Source of the DNA: UBA6382 sp964596865
GTDB lineage: Bacteria; Bacteroidota; Bacteroidia; Bacteroidales; Bacteroidaceae
NCBI GenBank assembly: GCA_964596865.1
Contig: CAZQVW010000022.1
Span: 1-16,336, forward strand
Direction of reading: 5' to 3'
Length of the DNA: 16,336 nt
The notes under the pieces: generated by a model
What the model was told of the DNA's origin: nothing
The model's database searches: none
The model's input: the letters and a program-made list of their open reading frames with translations, nothing else
Shown here: in pieces, positions 1 to 7,389 of the stretch
Numbering within the stretch: the first letter of the stretch is position 1
How the letters are laid out: each line of letters opens with the position of its first letter
Position numbers and translations under genes: made by a program

Positions 1-67
1 TACTGTTTAGTTATTGTTACAGTACTGTTTAGTTATTGTTACAGCACTGTGAACGCAAACTATCGCG
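1..67. repeat. Left-end 22-bp tandem repeat, inverted copy of the right end
   Basis: Bases 1-22 and 23-44 are two identical 22-base units (core TACTGTTTAG then TTATTGTTAC), and a third unit starts at 45 and diverges into AACGCAAACTATCGCG at 52-67. Bases 21-67 match the reverse complement of 16290-16336 at 42 of 47 positions. The perfect 10-base palindrome ACAGTACTGT lies at 19-28 here and at 16307-16316 at the other end. The array starts mid-unit at base 1, so it probably continues outside the window. A dispersed repeat that stopped assembly at both ends is the simplest reading. Confidence 0.85.
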
Positions 68-206
68 GGGAAAAATGATTTTTTCAGGCTCTTTGTTGCG
101 ATTATCTGAAGAATAATTGAGATTTACAGCCACAATGGTGGATTATCATGGATATAAGCGAAGATAAACTGCCGCAAAACACCTTTTCAATATACACACA
201 CGGAAA
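68..206. other. Intergenic, nothing recognised
   Basis: No convincing coding frame, RNA gene or repeat was seen between the left-end repeat and the terminator hairpin at 207. The stretch is AT-rich. Together with the neighbouring hairpin and the 21-bp array, it makes up the 437 bases left of the first gene. Confidence 0.4.
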
Positions 207-243
207 ATGCCCCGCATCCTGCACGCAGCGGGATACGGGGCAT
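207..243 (-). terminator. Rho-independent terminator of the 438-1388 transcription unit
   Basis: On the minus strand the arm 243-231 (ATGCCCCGTATCC) pairs with 219-207 (GGATGCGGGGCAT) over 13 positions with one G-T wobble. The loop is 11 bases and the 3' arm runs into TTTT. It lies downstream of the minus-strand gene ending at 438, beyond the 21-bp array, and would end the leftmost transcript. Confidence 0.7.
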
Positions 244-252
244 CAAGTTTAA

Positions 253-441
253 GACTATACAAAGAAAGTATTGGTCTATATAAAGAAAGTATTGACCTAA
301 ATAAACAGGGCTATTAGTCTATATAAATAATGTATTAGTCTACATAAATAGGGGGTTGGTTTATACAAAGGAAGTATTGGCCTACATAAATAAAGTGTTG
401 GACTATATTAACAAGGTAATACCGTACATAAATAAAATTAT
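253..441. repeat. Nine-unit 21-bp tandem array
   Basis: Nine consecutive units of exactly 21 bases start at 253, 274, 295, 316, 337, 358, 379, 400 and 421. The approximate consensus is GGTCTACATAAATAA followed by AGTATT. Units differ from one another at several positions, but none has gained or lost a base. The last unit runs into the stop codon (438-440) of the minus-strand gene, so the array occupies the 3' untranslated region between that stop and the terminator at 207-243. No spacers are present, so it is not a CRISPR array. Confidence 0.9.
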
Positions 442-1388
442 CGCCGGCCGGTGCGGGCCACTCCGCCACCTCCACTATTGGTGCGAGGCGCAGGAGACGT
501 GGAAGCCGGTTGCTGATTGGGCTCTCCTCCTTGCGAACGGGTGTTGCCCCCACCGCTGCGCCCACCGTTAGGAGCGGGACTATAGGGTTGCGGTGAGGAA
601 TTATTAGCTTTAGGAGCAGGGGCGTTGCGATTGGGAGCAGGGGAATTGCGATTAGGAGCAGGGGCGTTGTCTTTGGGAGCAGGATTGTTGCGATTATTGA
701 TTTGCGGGGCATTCACATTGCGGCGCTCGGAGCGATAGCGCGGGTCGGCGGCACGATTGCGCTGCCCAGCATTGGGATAATGATTATAGCGTGGAGCAGA
801 GCCACGGTCTCTCACGTTAGCTCCGAAATCCTGTCGCCTGCGCATATCAAACCCTCTGCCCTCGCGGATGCGGAACGAACCACGATAGCGAGCGGAGACG
901 GGGTAGCGATTTATATAAAAGCCACCGGCATAAATCCTGCGCGAATGACCGCCTCGATAGGAATAGAAGCCCGCCGGCCTGTCGTAATAAAAGAAAGACG
1001 TGTTGTTATAGATATTATAGATGCGGAAATACCAATTGCGGCCACGCGTATATATAGGCGAGAAGAAATAATCGGCCTCCAAAAAGCGACCATACTGGTA
1101 GGCATCGAGCACTTGGCGCAGATCCTCATTGCGATAGTCCAAATAGTCGTAATAACGATTGATAGCATCGATATAACCGTCCACCACATCGTCCATCACG
1201 GTGTTGGCGGCAAGAAAGAAATCGTAATTGATTTCAAAACAGTCGTCATACTGCATCGGCGAGAGGTCAAGCTCGTAGGCCATGCGGTCGCTAAGGAAGC
1301 GCGCAGCATTGCGCAGGCGCGATTCGCTCATAGCCTGAATAGACAGGCTCACTCCCAACAAGAGGGAAGCAAGGATTATCTTTTTCAT
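438..1388 (-). CDS. Secreted basic, low-complexity protein of unknown function
   Basis: A 316-residue protein that I do not recognise. Residues 1-19 (MKKIILASLLLGVSLSIQA) form a type I signal peptide, predicting export to the periplasm or beyond. Residues 20-135 are acidic and aromatic, rich in Tyr, Asp and Asn, and could form a small helical domain. Residues 136-230 are strongly basic, with many Arg, Tyr and Gly. From 234 to 261 there are four 7-residue repeats (type NAPAPNR), then a Pro/Ser/Gly-rich tail ending ARTGRR. A longer frame opens at 1508, but its extra 40 residues would precede the signal peptide, so I chose the Met at 1388. It follows the lipoprotein gene at 1521-2126 by 132 bases and is probably transcribed with it. 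The basic tail might bind an anionic envelope polymer; that is a guess. Confidence 0.75.
   Translation of the reverse strand: MKKIILASLLLGVSLSIQAMSESRLRNAARFLSDRMAYELDLSPMQYDDCFEINYDFFLAANTVMDDVVDGYIDAINRYYDYLDYRNEDLRQVLDAYQYGRFLEADYFFSPIYTRGRNWYFRIYNIYNNTSFFYYDRPAGFYSYRGGHSRRIYAGGFYINRYPVSARYRGSFRIREGRGFDMRRRQDFGANVRDRGSAPRYNHYPNAGQRNRAADPRYRSERRNVNAPQINNRNNPAPKDNAPAPNRNSPAPNRNAPAPKANNSSPQPYSPAPNGGRSGGGNTRSQGGEPNQQPASTSPAPRTNSGGGGVARTGRR
606..689 (-). repeat. 21-bp coding repeats encoding 7-residue Pro-Ala-Pro units
   Basis: Four in-frame 21-base units encode NNPAPKD, NAPAPNR, NSPAPNR and NAPAPKA (residues 234-261 of the secreted basic protein). They share the core GGAGCAGG on the plus strand with exact 21-base spacing. 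The period equals that of the non-coding arrays in this window. Confidence 0.85.
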
Positions 1389-1520
1389 AATGACAATGAG
1401 ATTAGGAGAGTTAGAGAAATGATTACGATTGGCGGGGCTGAAGGGGTGTGCAAACAAATAAGACTCGCGCCTATAGGCTTCATCAACGCACGGTGGCGAG
1501 ATTTGCAAACTTTCTTGCAG

Positions 1521-2126
1521 TTATTCCGGACGATTGAGCTTATTGCCCTGGCGGATGATGGTGGGCGCCTGCTTGTATTGCTTAGATCCGGCCTGACCTT
1601 GGTAGTTAGGCGAATAACCCGGGTAGATGGAGTAGCCGTACCAGGTGCTCACCACCACAGTGGGCGTCCATTCATAGAAATCGGAGAGTTTAACAAGGCG
1701 AAACCTGTCGTTGGAATCGCCGAAATAGCCGGAGAAATAATCGGGGCTGAGGCGATAGTCGCGGATATAGGCATCGAGATCACGATTGGCGGGATAGGTA
1801 ATGTAAATACGGCCGTTCCTCACCTCCCAATTGAATCGATACCACAGATAGCGGTAGTAACTCAAAACAGAATGCGTGTCGTCCCAACTGTAATAGTCTT
1901 CTTGGTAGCCGTAGCCGTAGGTGGCATCGTAATGGTCGGGGATAAGGCGGATATAGGTGTAGTCTGCATCAAAGGTATAGCCTTCATCATCTTGATACCA
2001 CATGCCCCAGTTGCCTTTCCACTCGCCGGCCAAGACGCGAGCCTCATCGTGGTCGCTGTCGGAGCAGGAAGACAGGCTCACCAGCGCACCGATAATCACA
2101 AAACAGGAAAGTAATAATTTTTTCAT
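1521..2126 (-). CDS. Small lipoprotein, lipocalin-like start, unknown function
   Basis: A 201-residue predicted lipoprotein. The N-terminus MKKLLLSCFVIIGALVSLSSC is a type II signal peptide with lipobox LSSC, so lipidation is expected at Cys21. The acidic stretch after the Cys (SDSDHDE) resembles the Bacteroidetes lipoprotein export signal that sends lipoproteins to the cell surface; surface location is inferred from this. The mature part is very rich in Tyr, Asp and Trp. It contains a GEWKGNWGMW segment near residue 35 and alternating strand-like segments, as in small beta-barrel or lipocalin-like lipoproteins, but I cannot assign a family. An in-frame Met at 2144 would add six residues; I prefer 2126 because it gives a standard signal peptide. 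It lies between the foldase gene and the secreted basic protein, and a 21-bp array starts 14 bases upstream of the longer start. Confidence 0.75.
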   Translation of the reverse strand: MKKLLLSCFVIIGALVSLSSCSDSDHDEARVLAGEWKGNWGMWYQDDEGYTFDADYTYIRLIPDHYDATYGYGYQEDYYSWDDTHSVLSYYRYLWYRFNWEVRNGRIYITYPANRDLDAYIRDYRLSPDYFSGYFGDSNDRFRLVKLSDFYEWTPTVVVSTWYGYSIYPGYSPNYQGQAGSKQYKQAPTIIRQGNKLNRPE

Positions 2127-2157
2127 AGCGATATGATTTTTCATTATAACAAAAGTT

Positions 2158-2262
2158 GATTATTATATGGAGATAGGGGTTGTATATATCGGGATGGGGG
2201 TTGTGTATATTGGGATACGAGTTTATTATATGGCGATAGTATGTTTTATTATTGGGATAGAA
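2158..2262. repeat. Five-unit 21-bp tandem array upstream of the lipoprotein gene
   Basis: Units start at 2158, 2179, 2200, 2221 and 2242, each 21 bases. They share a pattern of GTTGTATATAT followed by GGGATA. The array covers the 5' region of the minus-strand lipoprotein gene, where its promoter would be expected. Copies are diverged, but the spacing is exact. Confidence 0.8.
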
Positions 2263-2468
2263 GCATCTGTGATGGTCTGTAGTGGTCTTCGTATTGCAGC
2301 ATAGTTGTCAGAAATAGCATTTCTTCACACCAAGAAGCACTTGCTGTTAGCAAAGTTAGGATAAAAATCTATACAAACTCCCACAAAGCGGAGCACAAAT
2401 CGGGATGTATCTATGTTTTTTAACAAAAAGCGAGCCGTAAACCTACCGTTTGCGCAAGTAACAGAAAA
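2263..2468. other. Intergenic, nothing recognised
   Basis: This is the rest of the 437-base space between the lipoprotein gene and the foldase gene, lying between the 21-bp array and the terminator. I see no coding frame, RNA gene or repeat. The promoter of the lipoprotein transcript may be here, but no clear Bacteroidetes -7 element (TAnnTTTG) was found. Confidence 0.4.
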
Positions 2469-2498
2469 GCCGGCATCGCGCATGAGCTTGATGCCGGC
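2469..2498 (-). terminator. Rho-independent terminator downstream of ppiD
   Basis: A perfect 9-bp stem, GCCGGCATC (2469-2477) with GATGCCGGC (2490-2498), encloses a 12-base loop. On the minus strand it is followed directly by TTTTCTGTT. It lies 83 bases past the ppiD stop and would end that transcript before the lipoprotein gene. Confidence 0.8.
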
Positions 2499-2581
2499 CT
2501 CAATTATGTAGAAACTTCGTATTTCAATATGAATGACGCCCCATAAAAATGAGAAGCAGTCGTACTAAAGGGAACGGAAAT

Positions 2582-4777
2582 TTAATAGAAGCGATAGCGA
2601 TTGTCCACCACCTTGGCCTTCTCCTTGAGATAGGTGATTACCGGGCTCTCACCGTAGTACTGGCGCGGGCTAATAGAGAGCTGCGCGTGAGTACGTGCCA
2701 CGCCCTGGATATACTGTGCCTCGTTGTAAGTGGCGCCCGGCTGCTTATTCACCTTAATCACCTGATAGGCATAGACGCCATCGTAGCCTTTGAGCGGGCC
2801 AACGAATGTGCCGGCTTTCTTGCCGGTAACGGTGGCGAGAACAACGGGGTCATACATATTGTCGGAGAAGAAAGTAACATTTTTGGCGGTATCGGCCACT
2901 GCGCCCTTTTGAGCCATAATCTGATTGAGGGTCTTGGCGCCCTTGAGCTTGGCCATAAGCATATCGCCCTTCTTATCGCGGAGCACTTCGCCCTTCACAA
3001 TATCCTTTACGTCCTCCAATGGCATGTATCCGGCCTTGTGGGTCTTCACTACGCTCACCACCAGCAGATGGTTGCCGTTGTCGCACACAAACAGGGGCGA
3101 CACATCGCCGTCCTTAGCCTCGTCAAAAATCCATTTCTTGGCGTCATTGCTGGCCCAGCGCATCATGTGGCGCTCCACACCGGGCTGGGAGAAGAATTTC
3201 ATCGAGAAGAAATCGCCGGTCTCCACACCCTTGATGCTCTGTACGGCATATCCATATTTAGCGGCGTTCTTTTCCATCTGGTCCATCGTGGAATTCTCGG
3301 CCAAGAACTTGCTAAATTTGTTGTATTCCTTCTTTGAGGTCTCGTTGCTGTAATTGAGTTCGCATTTAATCACGGCAGCGTTGTATTTGGTAACCATCTT
3401 CTTCCTGCCGGTCACCATCACGATGATATTGCCCTGCGCGAAATTGAGGTTAGCCGTTTCGCCCACCTGCAAATTCTGCACTTTATTGATAAAGGTGAGG
3501 TTGTCCTCGTCCATGGTGGAGGTTTCATACATATTGCTCACGAGCCATGTGGAATCGGCCGTCTGTCCATATTTCTTTGCCAATTCAGCGAAGTTGGCTC
3601 CGCCCTGCAAAGCGGCGTAGATCGAGTCGGCGCGCGTGTGAGCCTCATCAGGAGTTTGGCCGCCCACCTGGATTTGGCGAATCTGGATGGAATCGGGGGC
3701 TTGCACCTTGGCAATCAATTTTATGATGTTCTCTGTGTTGTCGCTCACGTTATAATAAGGACCTTTCAGCGTGCCTACGGCCATGCTGTCCAGTTCGGAA
3801 GCGATGTCGGAGGGGAATGCCTCGGCCGTACGCGGAATATCCTGATAGGTAACCTCTGATTGGCTACGCCTAACCACAGCAGCCACGTCGCTGGTGGACG
3901 CCAGTTCTTCGGCAAACTTGGCCATTTTCTTATCCAGCTCGGCTTTATCCTTGGCGCTGGCCACAACATTCACAGAGACGTATTTCAAATCTTTGCTCTC
4001 CACGGGGAGTTTGAAATTCTCCTTCAATTCGTTGTACTTTGCCTGCAGTTCTTGATCGCTCACCTTCACATCATTGTCGTTGATAGAGGAATAAGGGATG
4101 CCGGCCAAAAGGAGGTCGGAAGAAGAGGAGGAAGCCTGAAAAGCCATCTTTGCCTCCACGGGATTAGACGTGATAGAGGCTTGCAAAAGGGTGTTATACT
4201 TGTTCATTAGGAGGCTCTCTCTGAGCGTTTTCTCCACAAACTGCCAATAAGAATAGATCTTATCGTACTGTTCCCTGTATTGCTCGGGCACCTGCGACGT
4301 ATTATTCTGCATTTTCTTGTATTCGTCGAGGAAATTCTTGAGTGTGGCTACATCAAAACGCCCTGTCTGCGGATTAACAAAGGGGCTTTGGGTGAGCAGA
4401 GAGTTAGTGCCCTCGCTCAACACGTTGCGCAACTCCTGATCAGTTACAGTAAGGCCCAATTTCTCGGCCTCTGCCTGAATCAGTTTGTTTGAAAGATACG
4501 TTTGCCACACCTGCTCTTTGAGAGCGGCGTCCTCATCATCGGTGAAAGTGGTCTTGCCCTGGGTAAAGGAGATGTAAGCCTTATACGACTCGATCAGTTC
4601 GCTGTACTCCTGCGACTGCATCCTTTTTCCATCGATGCTGGCCACCACACCGTTGTTTTGATTTCTCTGAGCTTCCGTAGCGCGGAAAAACTCCTCGGTG
4701 ATAAAGGCGAGGAGGGCGATACCAATGATCGCGATAAGCAATTTGCCGTGCTTTCTAATGCCTTGAATAGCTGCCAT
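2582..4777 (-). CDS. ppiD: PpiD/SurA-type periplasmic peptidyl-prolyl isomerase (foldase)
   Basis: A 731-residue membrane-anchored foldase. Residues 12-27 (KLLIAIIGIALLAFIT) form one transmembrane helix, placing the rest in the periplasm. A SurA-type N-terminal chaperone region follows at about 40-200, with the segment GVVASIDGKRMQSQEYSELI near its start. A parvulin-type (PpiC) isomerase domain begins near 360 (SIQIRQIQVGG, then GANFAELAKKYGQ), and the rest resembles further parvulin-like and chaperone segments. The family isomerises prolyl bonds and helps fold exported and outer-membrane proteins; that role is inferred. The frame is open back to 4822, but the Met at 4777 directly precedes the conserved IRKHGKLL anchor. 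A terminator follows at 2469-2498. Upstream lie 112 known bases and then the assembly gap, so its usual upstream neighbour may be missing. Confidence 0.93.
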   Translation of the reverse strand: MAAIQGIRKHGKLLIAIIGIALLAFITEEFFRATEAQRNQNNGVVASIDGKRMQSQEYSELIESYKAYISFTQGKTTFTDDEDAALKEQVWQTYLSNKLIQAEAEKLGLTVTDQELRNVLSEGTNSLLTQSPFVNPQTGRFDVATLKNFLDEYKKMQNNTSQVPEQYREQYDKIYSYWQFVEKTLRESLLMNKYNTLLQASITSNPVEAKMAFQASSSSSDLLLAGIPYSSINDNDVKVSDQELQAKYNELKENFKLPVESKDLKYVSVNVVASAKDKAELDKKMAKFAEELASTSDVAAVVRRSQSEVTYQDIPRTAEAFPSDIASELDSMAVGTLKGPYYNVSDNTENIIKLIAKVQAPDSIQIRQIQVGGQTPDEAHTRADSIYAALQGGANFAELAKKYGQTADSTWLVSNMYETSTMDEDNLTFINKVQNLQVGETANLNFAQGNIIVMVTGRKKMVTKYNAAVIKCELNYSNETSKKEYNKFSKFLAENSTMDQMEKNAAKYGYAVQSIKGVETGDFFSMKFFSQPGVERHMMRWASNDAKKWIFDEAKDGDVSPLFVCDNGNHLLVVSVVKTHKAGYMPLEDVKDIVKGEVLRDKKGDMLMAKLKGAKTLNQIMAQKGAVADTAKNVTFFSDNMYDPVVLATVTGKKAGTFVGPLKGYDGVYAYQVIKVNKQPGATYNEAQYIQGVARTHAQLSISPRQYYGESPVITYLKEKAKVVDNRYRFY

Positions 4778-4889
4778 ATTGATTTTATTTGATTTTTTAA
4801 TGTTGTGCCCCCTCGCAGCCATGATTTGCGAGCAAGCTGTTGTTATATTCTGTTGTCAGATGTCTATCTATTTGATAATTTTCGTTTAC
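4778..4889. other. Upstream flank of ppiD up to the gap
   Basis: A minus-strand frame leaves the gap and runs 31 codons to a stop at 4797, 19 bases before the ppiD start (it ends NNSLLANHGCEGAQH). It could be the C-terminus of a gene lost in the gap, but the sequence matches no family I know and it may be non-coding. Confidence 0.25.
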
Positions 4890-4989
4890 NNNNNNNNNNN
4901 NNNNNNNNNNNNNNNNNNNNNNNNNNNNNNNNNNNNNNNNNNNNNNNNNNNNNNNNNNNNNNNNNNNNNNNNNNNNNNNNNNNNNNNNN
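4890..4989. other. Assembly gap of exactly 100 N
   Basis: One hundred N bases, the conventional filler for a scaffold join of unknown length. The true distance between ppiD and lptC is therefore not known. No sequence-based claim can be made across it. Confidence 0.99.
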
Positions 4990-5230
4990 CCGACAGGCGT
5001 TTTCATATTGCCACTGGGCGCTTGATTGACGCACCTTTGGGCTCATTATTAAGCCACACCGACTCGCACGGCGCGGAGTCCACGCCGATTTCGAGCCACA
5101 AAATTAGAAAAAAACTGCCACACACCAACATTTTCGTCCAACTTTTTAATAAAGACGACACTAATCGCTTTAATAAATAGCAAATAATTGGAAATTACCT
5201 GTGGAGGATTGAGCAAAGCGGCGGCAAGGG
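4990..5230. other. Intergenic flank between the gap and the lptC 3' array
   Basis: No gene can be supported here. On the minus strand a frame through 5012-5108 reads EIGVDSAPCESVWLNNEPKG and ends at a stop near 5010. It has protein-like composition but no start, and other frames are also open over short distances. It may be part of a dispersed repeat that caused the gap; this is only a suspicion. Confidence 0.25.
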
Positions 5231-5316
5231 ATTGCCTGCAATCCATTGGCAAATTACCTGCAACCCATTATCGGATTAACGGCAGAAATTGGCGGATTAT
5301 CGGCAGACTATTGGCG
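5231..5316. repeat. Tandem array with 21-22 bp period after lptC
   Basis: Units start at 5231, 5253, 5275 and 5296 (spacing 22, 22, 21). Each begins ATTR and carries a CTGCA or CGGCA core (ATTACCTGCA, ATTAACGGCA, ATTATCGGCA). A degenerate fifth copy begins at 5317 and overlaps the lptC stop codon. The decanucleotide ATTAACGGCA also opens the array at 8278. The array lies at the 3' end of a minus-strand gene, like the arrays at 253 and 14311. Confidence 0.7.
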
Positions 5317-5317
5317 A

Positions 5318-6064
5318 TTATTTGAAATGACCGCCGGGCGGAAGATTTGATGATGGGGCAGATTTGGCGCGCTGTGGAGCGCGGGAAGCGGGAGCTCCGG
5401 TTCGCGCAGACACAGTGGCCTCGGGCTGAGGCGTCTCGGCGGCCTCGGCTTTGCGCAGAGAATCGTTCTGCTCCAGCGCTTTTTCCGGCAGGGGGAACAC
5501 AGCCCGCGAATTATTCACCACATAATGGCGCATCTTCTCGTCGGAGCGGAAGCTGGTGCCCTGCACTTCGCGTGTAGGCGTGATGAGGTGGGAAAAGACG
5601 TTGGAGGAAAATTCGTGGTTGTTCATATCCCAATAAAGGACGCTGGAGGTGAACACCGTGCCATCGTCCTGCCACACTTTCACCCTGCCACGCAATTCCC
5701 ACAGGTCTTGATTAATCCAATAGGCGGTGTCGGCGGTGATATACATTTCGATATGCAACTTCTGATTGAAGCGCTCCAGCACCAATCCTTTCGGAAACGA
5801 ATGGCGCGGCGGGTTGGTGCGGTCGTAGACGCGCCATTCCTCGGCCACCACCTTATATCTTATCACGCCGGAATCAGAGATGAGTTTGCTCACGCCATAG
5901 GTGGTCATCACCGAGGCGGAGTCTCTATGCCTTACGGCCGCAGCCACAGGCGCTTTGCTCTCGGAGCAGGATAGGCCAACGCCCCATAGCATCGCCATCA
6001 GCATCGCCCACGTGAGGACGCGCGTCCAGCATCTGAAAATCATCGTGAATGTGGTGGCGGGCAT
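5318..6064 (-). CDS. lptC: LptC, LPS export ABC transporter periplasmic protein
   Basis: A 248-residue protein. An N-terminal hydrophobic segment (about residues 9-29) ends in GVGLSCSES, consistent with a signal anchor or a slightly non-standard lipobox. The mature part has the LptC-type pattern of short beta strands: ASVMTTYGVSKLISDSGVIR at about 50-69, then FPKGLVLERF, ADTAYWINQDLWELRGRVKV and DEKMRHYVVNNSRAVF. LptC joins the inner-membrane LptBFG complex to the periplasmic LptA bridge in LPS transport. About 40 C-terminal residues are a low-complexity Ala/Pro/Ser tail. The start at 6064 leaves two bases after the outer-membrane protein stop; an in-frame Met at 6043 is also possible. The frame reaches further upstream, but that part lies inside the preceding gene. 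The neighbours fit an envelope operon. Confidence 0.85.
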   Translation of the reverse strand: MPATTFTMIFRCWTRVLTWAMLMAMLWGVGLSCSESKAPVAAAVRHRDSASVMTTYGVSKLISDSGVIRYKVVAEEWRVYDRTNPPRHSFPKGLVLERFNQKLHIEMYITADTAYWINQDLWELRGRVKVWQDDGTVFTSSVLYWDMNNHEFSSNVFSHLITPTREVQGTSFRSDEKMRHYVVNNSRAVFPLPEKALEQNDSLRKAEAAETPQPEATVSARTGAPASRAPQRAKSAPSSNLPPGGHFK

Positions 6065-6066
6065 CC

Positions 6067-7389
6067 CTATTCCACTTTCCACTTGTTGAACCATTCCGCG
6101 TTGAACGTGAGGCCCACGCACAGACGCACGTAATCTTCCTTCACAGCACTGAGAGCCTGAGAGGTACAGTGCTCCCATTCGGCCGATACGTTCACTACCG
6201 AGCGCGCACTGTACTTATTGACGATAGGCAGGGCGGCGCCAAGCGTAACGAGATAGGATTTGGCCCCGTCTCGACCGTTCACCTTGGTGTAGGGGGTCTG
6301 ATAAGCAAAACCGGCGCGGTATTTAATGTGGTCTCTCACCCGCAGGCCGCGCGGATTGGGCATATATTCCAAGCCAAACACAAAGCGCTGGCGATCCATA
6401 AAGGTCTTTTTCGCCACGGTGTAGGTAGCGTCATTGCCATTGGCTATCAATTCGGGAAAGCGGCAGTCCTTCCACATCTGGCGAACGTAATCAAAGCCCA
6501 CGGTGAGCTTGTTTTTGTGATTCCAAGTGAATCCCACGCCGAAAGACGAGGGCAACTGATAGGCATCGCCCACGTGAATGGTGTCGGCCGTAACGATGGA
6601 CGTACTGGTGTTGGATTGCAGGTTGATAAACGTGGCTCGCTGATTGGCTTTGCTGCCCACTCCGTAGACAGCGCCCACGGTGAGCATATCATTCTTGCCA
6701 ATCATCTGTTCATACTGCAATCCGAAATCAAATGTTACGGCGTTGAGCCTGCCGGTATAGTAGCGCGAGAGGGAGCGGATGGTCTGGTCGCTATAAGTAA
6801 CGGAAGACGAATGATTATAATCGCCCCAAATATAATTGACATTGGCGCCCACGGAGATATGACCTATAGGATTCCAACCGATTCCGGCGTAAACGGAATG
6901 CAGACCGCCATCGCCCACGTATGCGGCGGTGGTGGTCTTGGTGCCGTAGCCGTCCACATCGTCCATAGTCTCGGTGGACGAGAAATCGTAGCCCACAATC
7001 GAGAACGGCCTCAATCCCAGCGAGAATCCCAGCCCCTTGGTAAAGCGGAAAGCGGCCTCCAGATAATCCAGTGTGGCATTCTGCACATTCTTGGTGTCGC
7101 CACCGTTTTTCATGCGGTCGTTTTGCAGGGAGACGCCCGCATCAAAGAGGAATGTGAGGGAATCCAATTCGGAATAGGCGGCAGGGTTTTGGCGGTTGAT
7201 GATATTGATGTCGCGCACACCCATGGCCAATCCCGCCATACCGCGGTTGAATCCGCCGGCCTCACTGCTCAATTGCCCCCAGCCATAGCGCGAATAGGGC
7301 GAGTTGGTGCCACTGGATTGAGCCAGCGCCGTTTGCCCAACCATTGCGCACACAGCCGCAGCCAAGAATATTCTAATTTTCTTCTTCAT
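6067..7389 (-). CDS. FadL/OmpP1-like outer-membrane beta-barrel protein
   Basis: A 440-residue predicted outer-membrane protein. The signal peptide is residues 1-23, with cleavage after TALA. The mature N-terminus has NSPYSRYGWGQL, then GMAGLAMGVRDINIINRQNPAAYSE, a plug-like feature of FadL/OmpP1-type and related Bacteroidetes barrels. The remainder alternates amphipathic strands with turns (for example NPIGHISVGANVNYIWGDY and LTVGFDYVRQMW) and ends in RLCVGLTFNAEWFNKWKVE. The substrate cannot be told from sequence. I chose the Met at 7389 because it starts a textbook signal peptide; the frame extends to 7443 inside coaX. The first 17 bases overlap the end of coaX, and lptC follows after two bases, so the three are very probably one transcript. 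Confidence 0.85.
   Translation of the reverse strand: MKKKIRIFLAAAVCAMVGQTALAQSSGTNSPYSRYGWGQLSSEAGGFNRGMAGLAMGVRDINIINRQNPAAYSELDSLTFLFDAGVSLQNDRMKNGGDTKNVQNATLDYLEAAFRFTKGLGFSLGLRPFSIVGYDFSSTETMDDVDGYGTKTTTAAYVGDGGLHSVYAGIGWNPIGHISVGANVNYIWGDYNHSSSVTYSDQTIRSLSRYYTGRLNAVTFDFGLQYEQMIGKNDMLTVGAVYGVGSKANQRATFINLQSNTSTSIVTADTIHVGDAYQLPSSFGVGFTWNHKNKLTVGFDYVRQMWKDCRFPELIANGNDATYTVAKKTFMDRQRFVFGLEYMPNPRGLRVRDHIKYRAGFAYQTPYTKVNGRDGAKSYLVTLGAALPIVNKYSARSVVNVSAEWEHCTSQALSAVKEDYVRLCVGLTFNAEWFNKWKVE

Noticed and set aside
253..441. CRISPR array
   Set aside because: Units are directly adjacent with no unique spacers, the unit is 21 bases with many internal differences, and there are no cas genes.
702..2114. 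Long plus-strand open frame of 470 codons
   Set aside because: It runs antisense across two minus-strand genes that have proper signal peptides. Its translation is an Ile/Val/Ala-rich sequence with no domain, typical of a shadow frame.
2549..3337. Plus-strand open frame of 262 codons
   Set aside because: It lies inside the well-supported ppiD gene on the other strand and shows no family motifs.
5049..5252. Minus-strand frame of 67 codons next to the gap as the start of a missing gene
   Set aside because: It has no signal peptide, membrane helix or CBS-type motif, and it overlaps the array-like region after lptC, so it is not supported as a gene.
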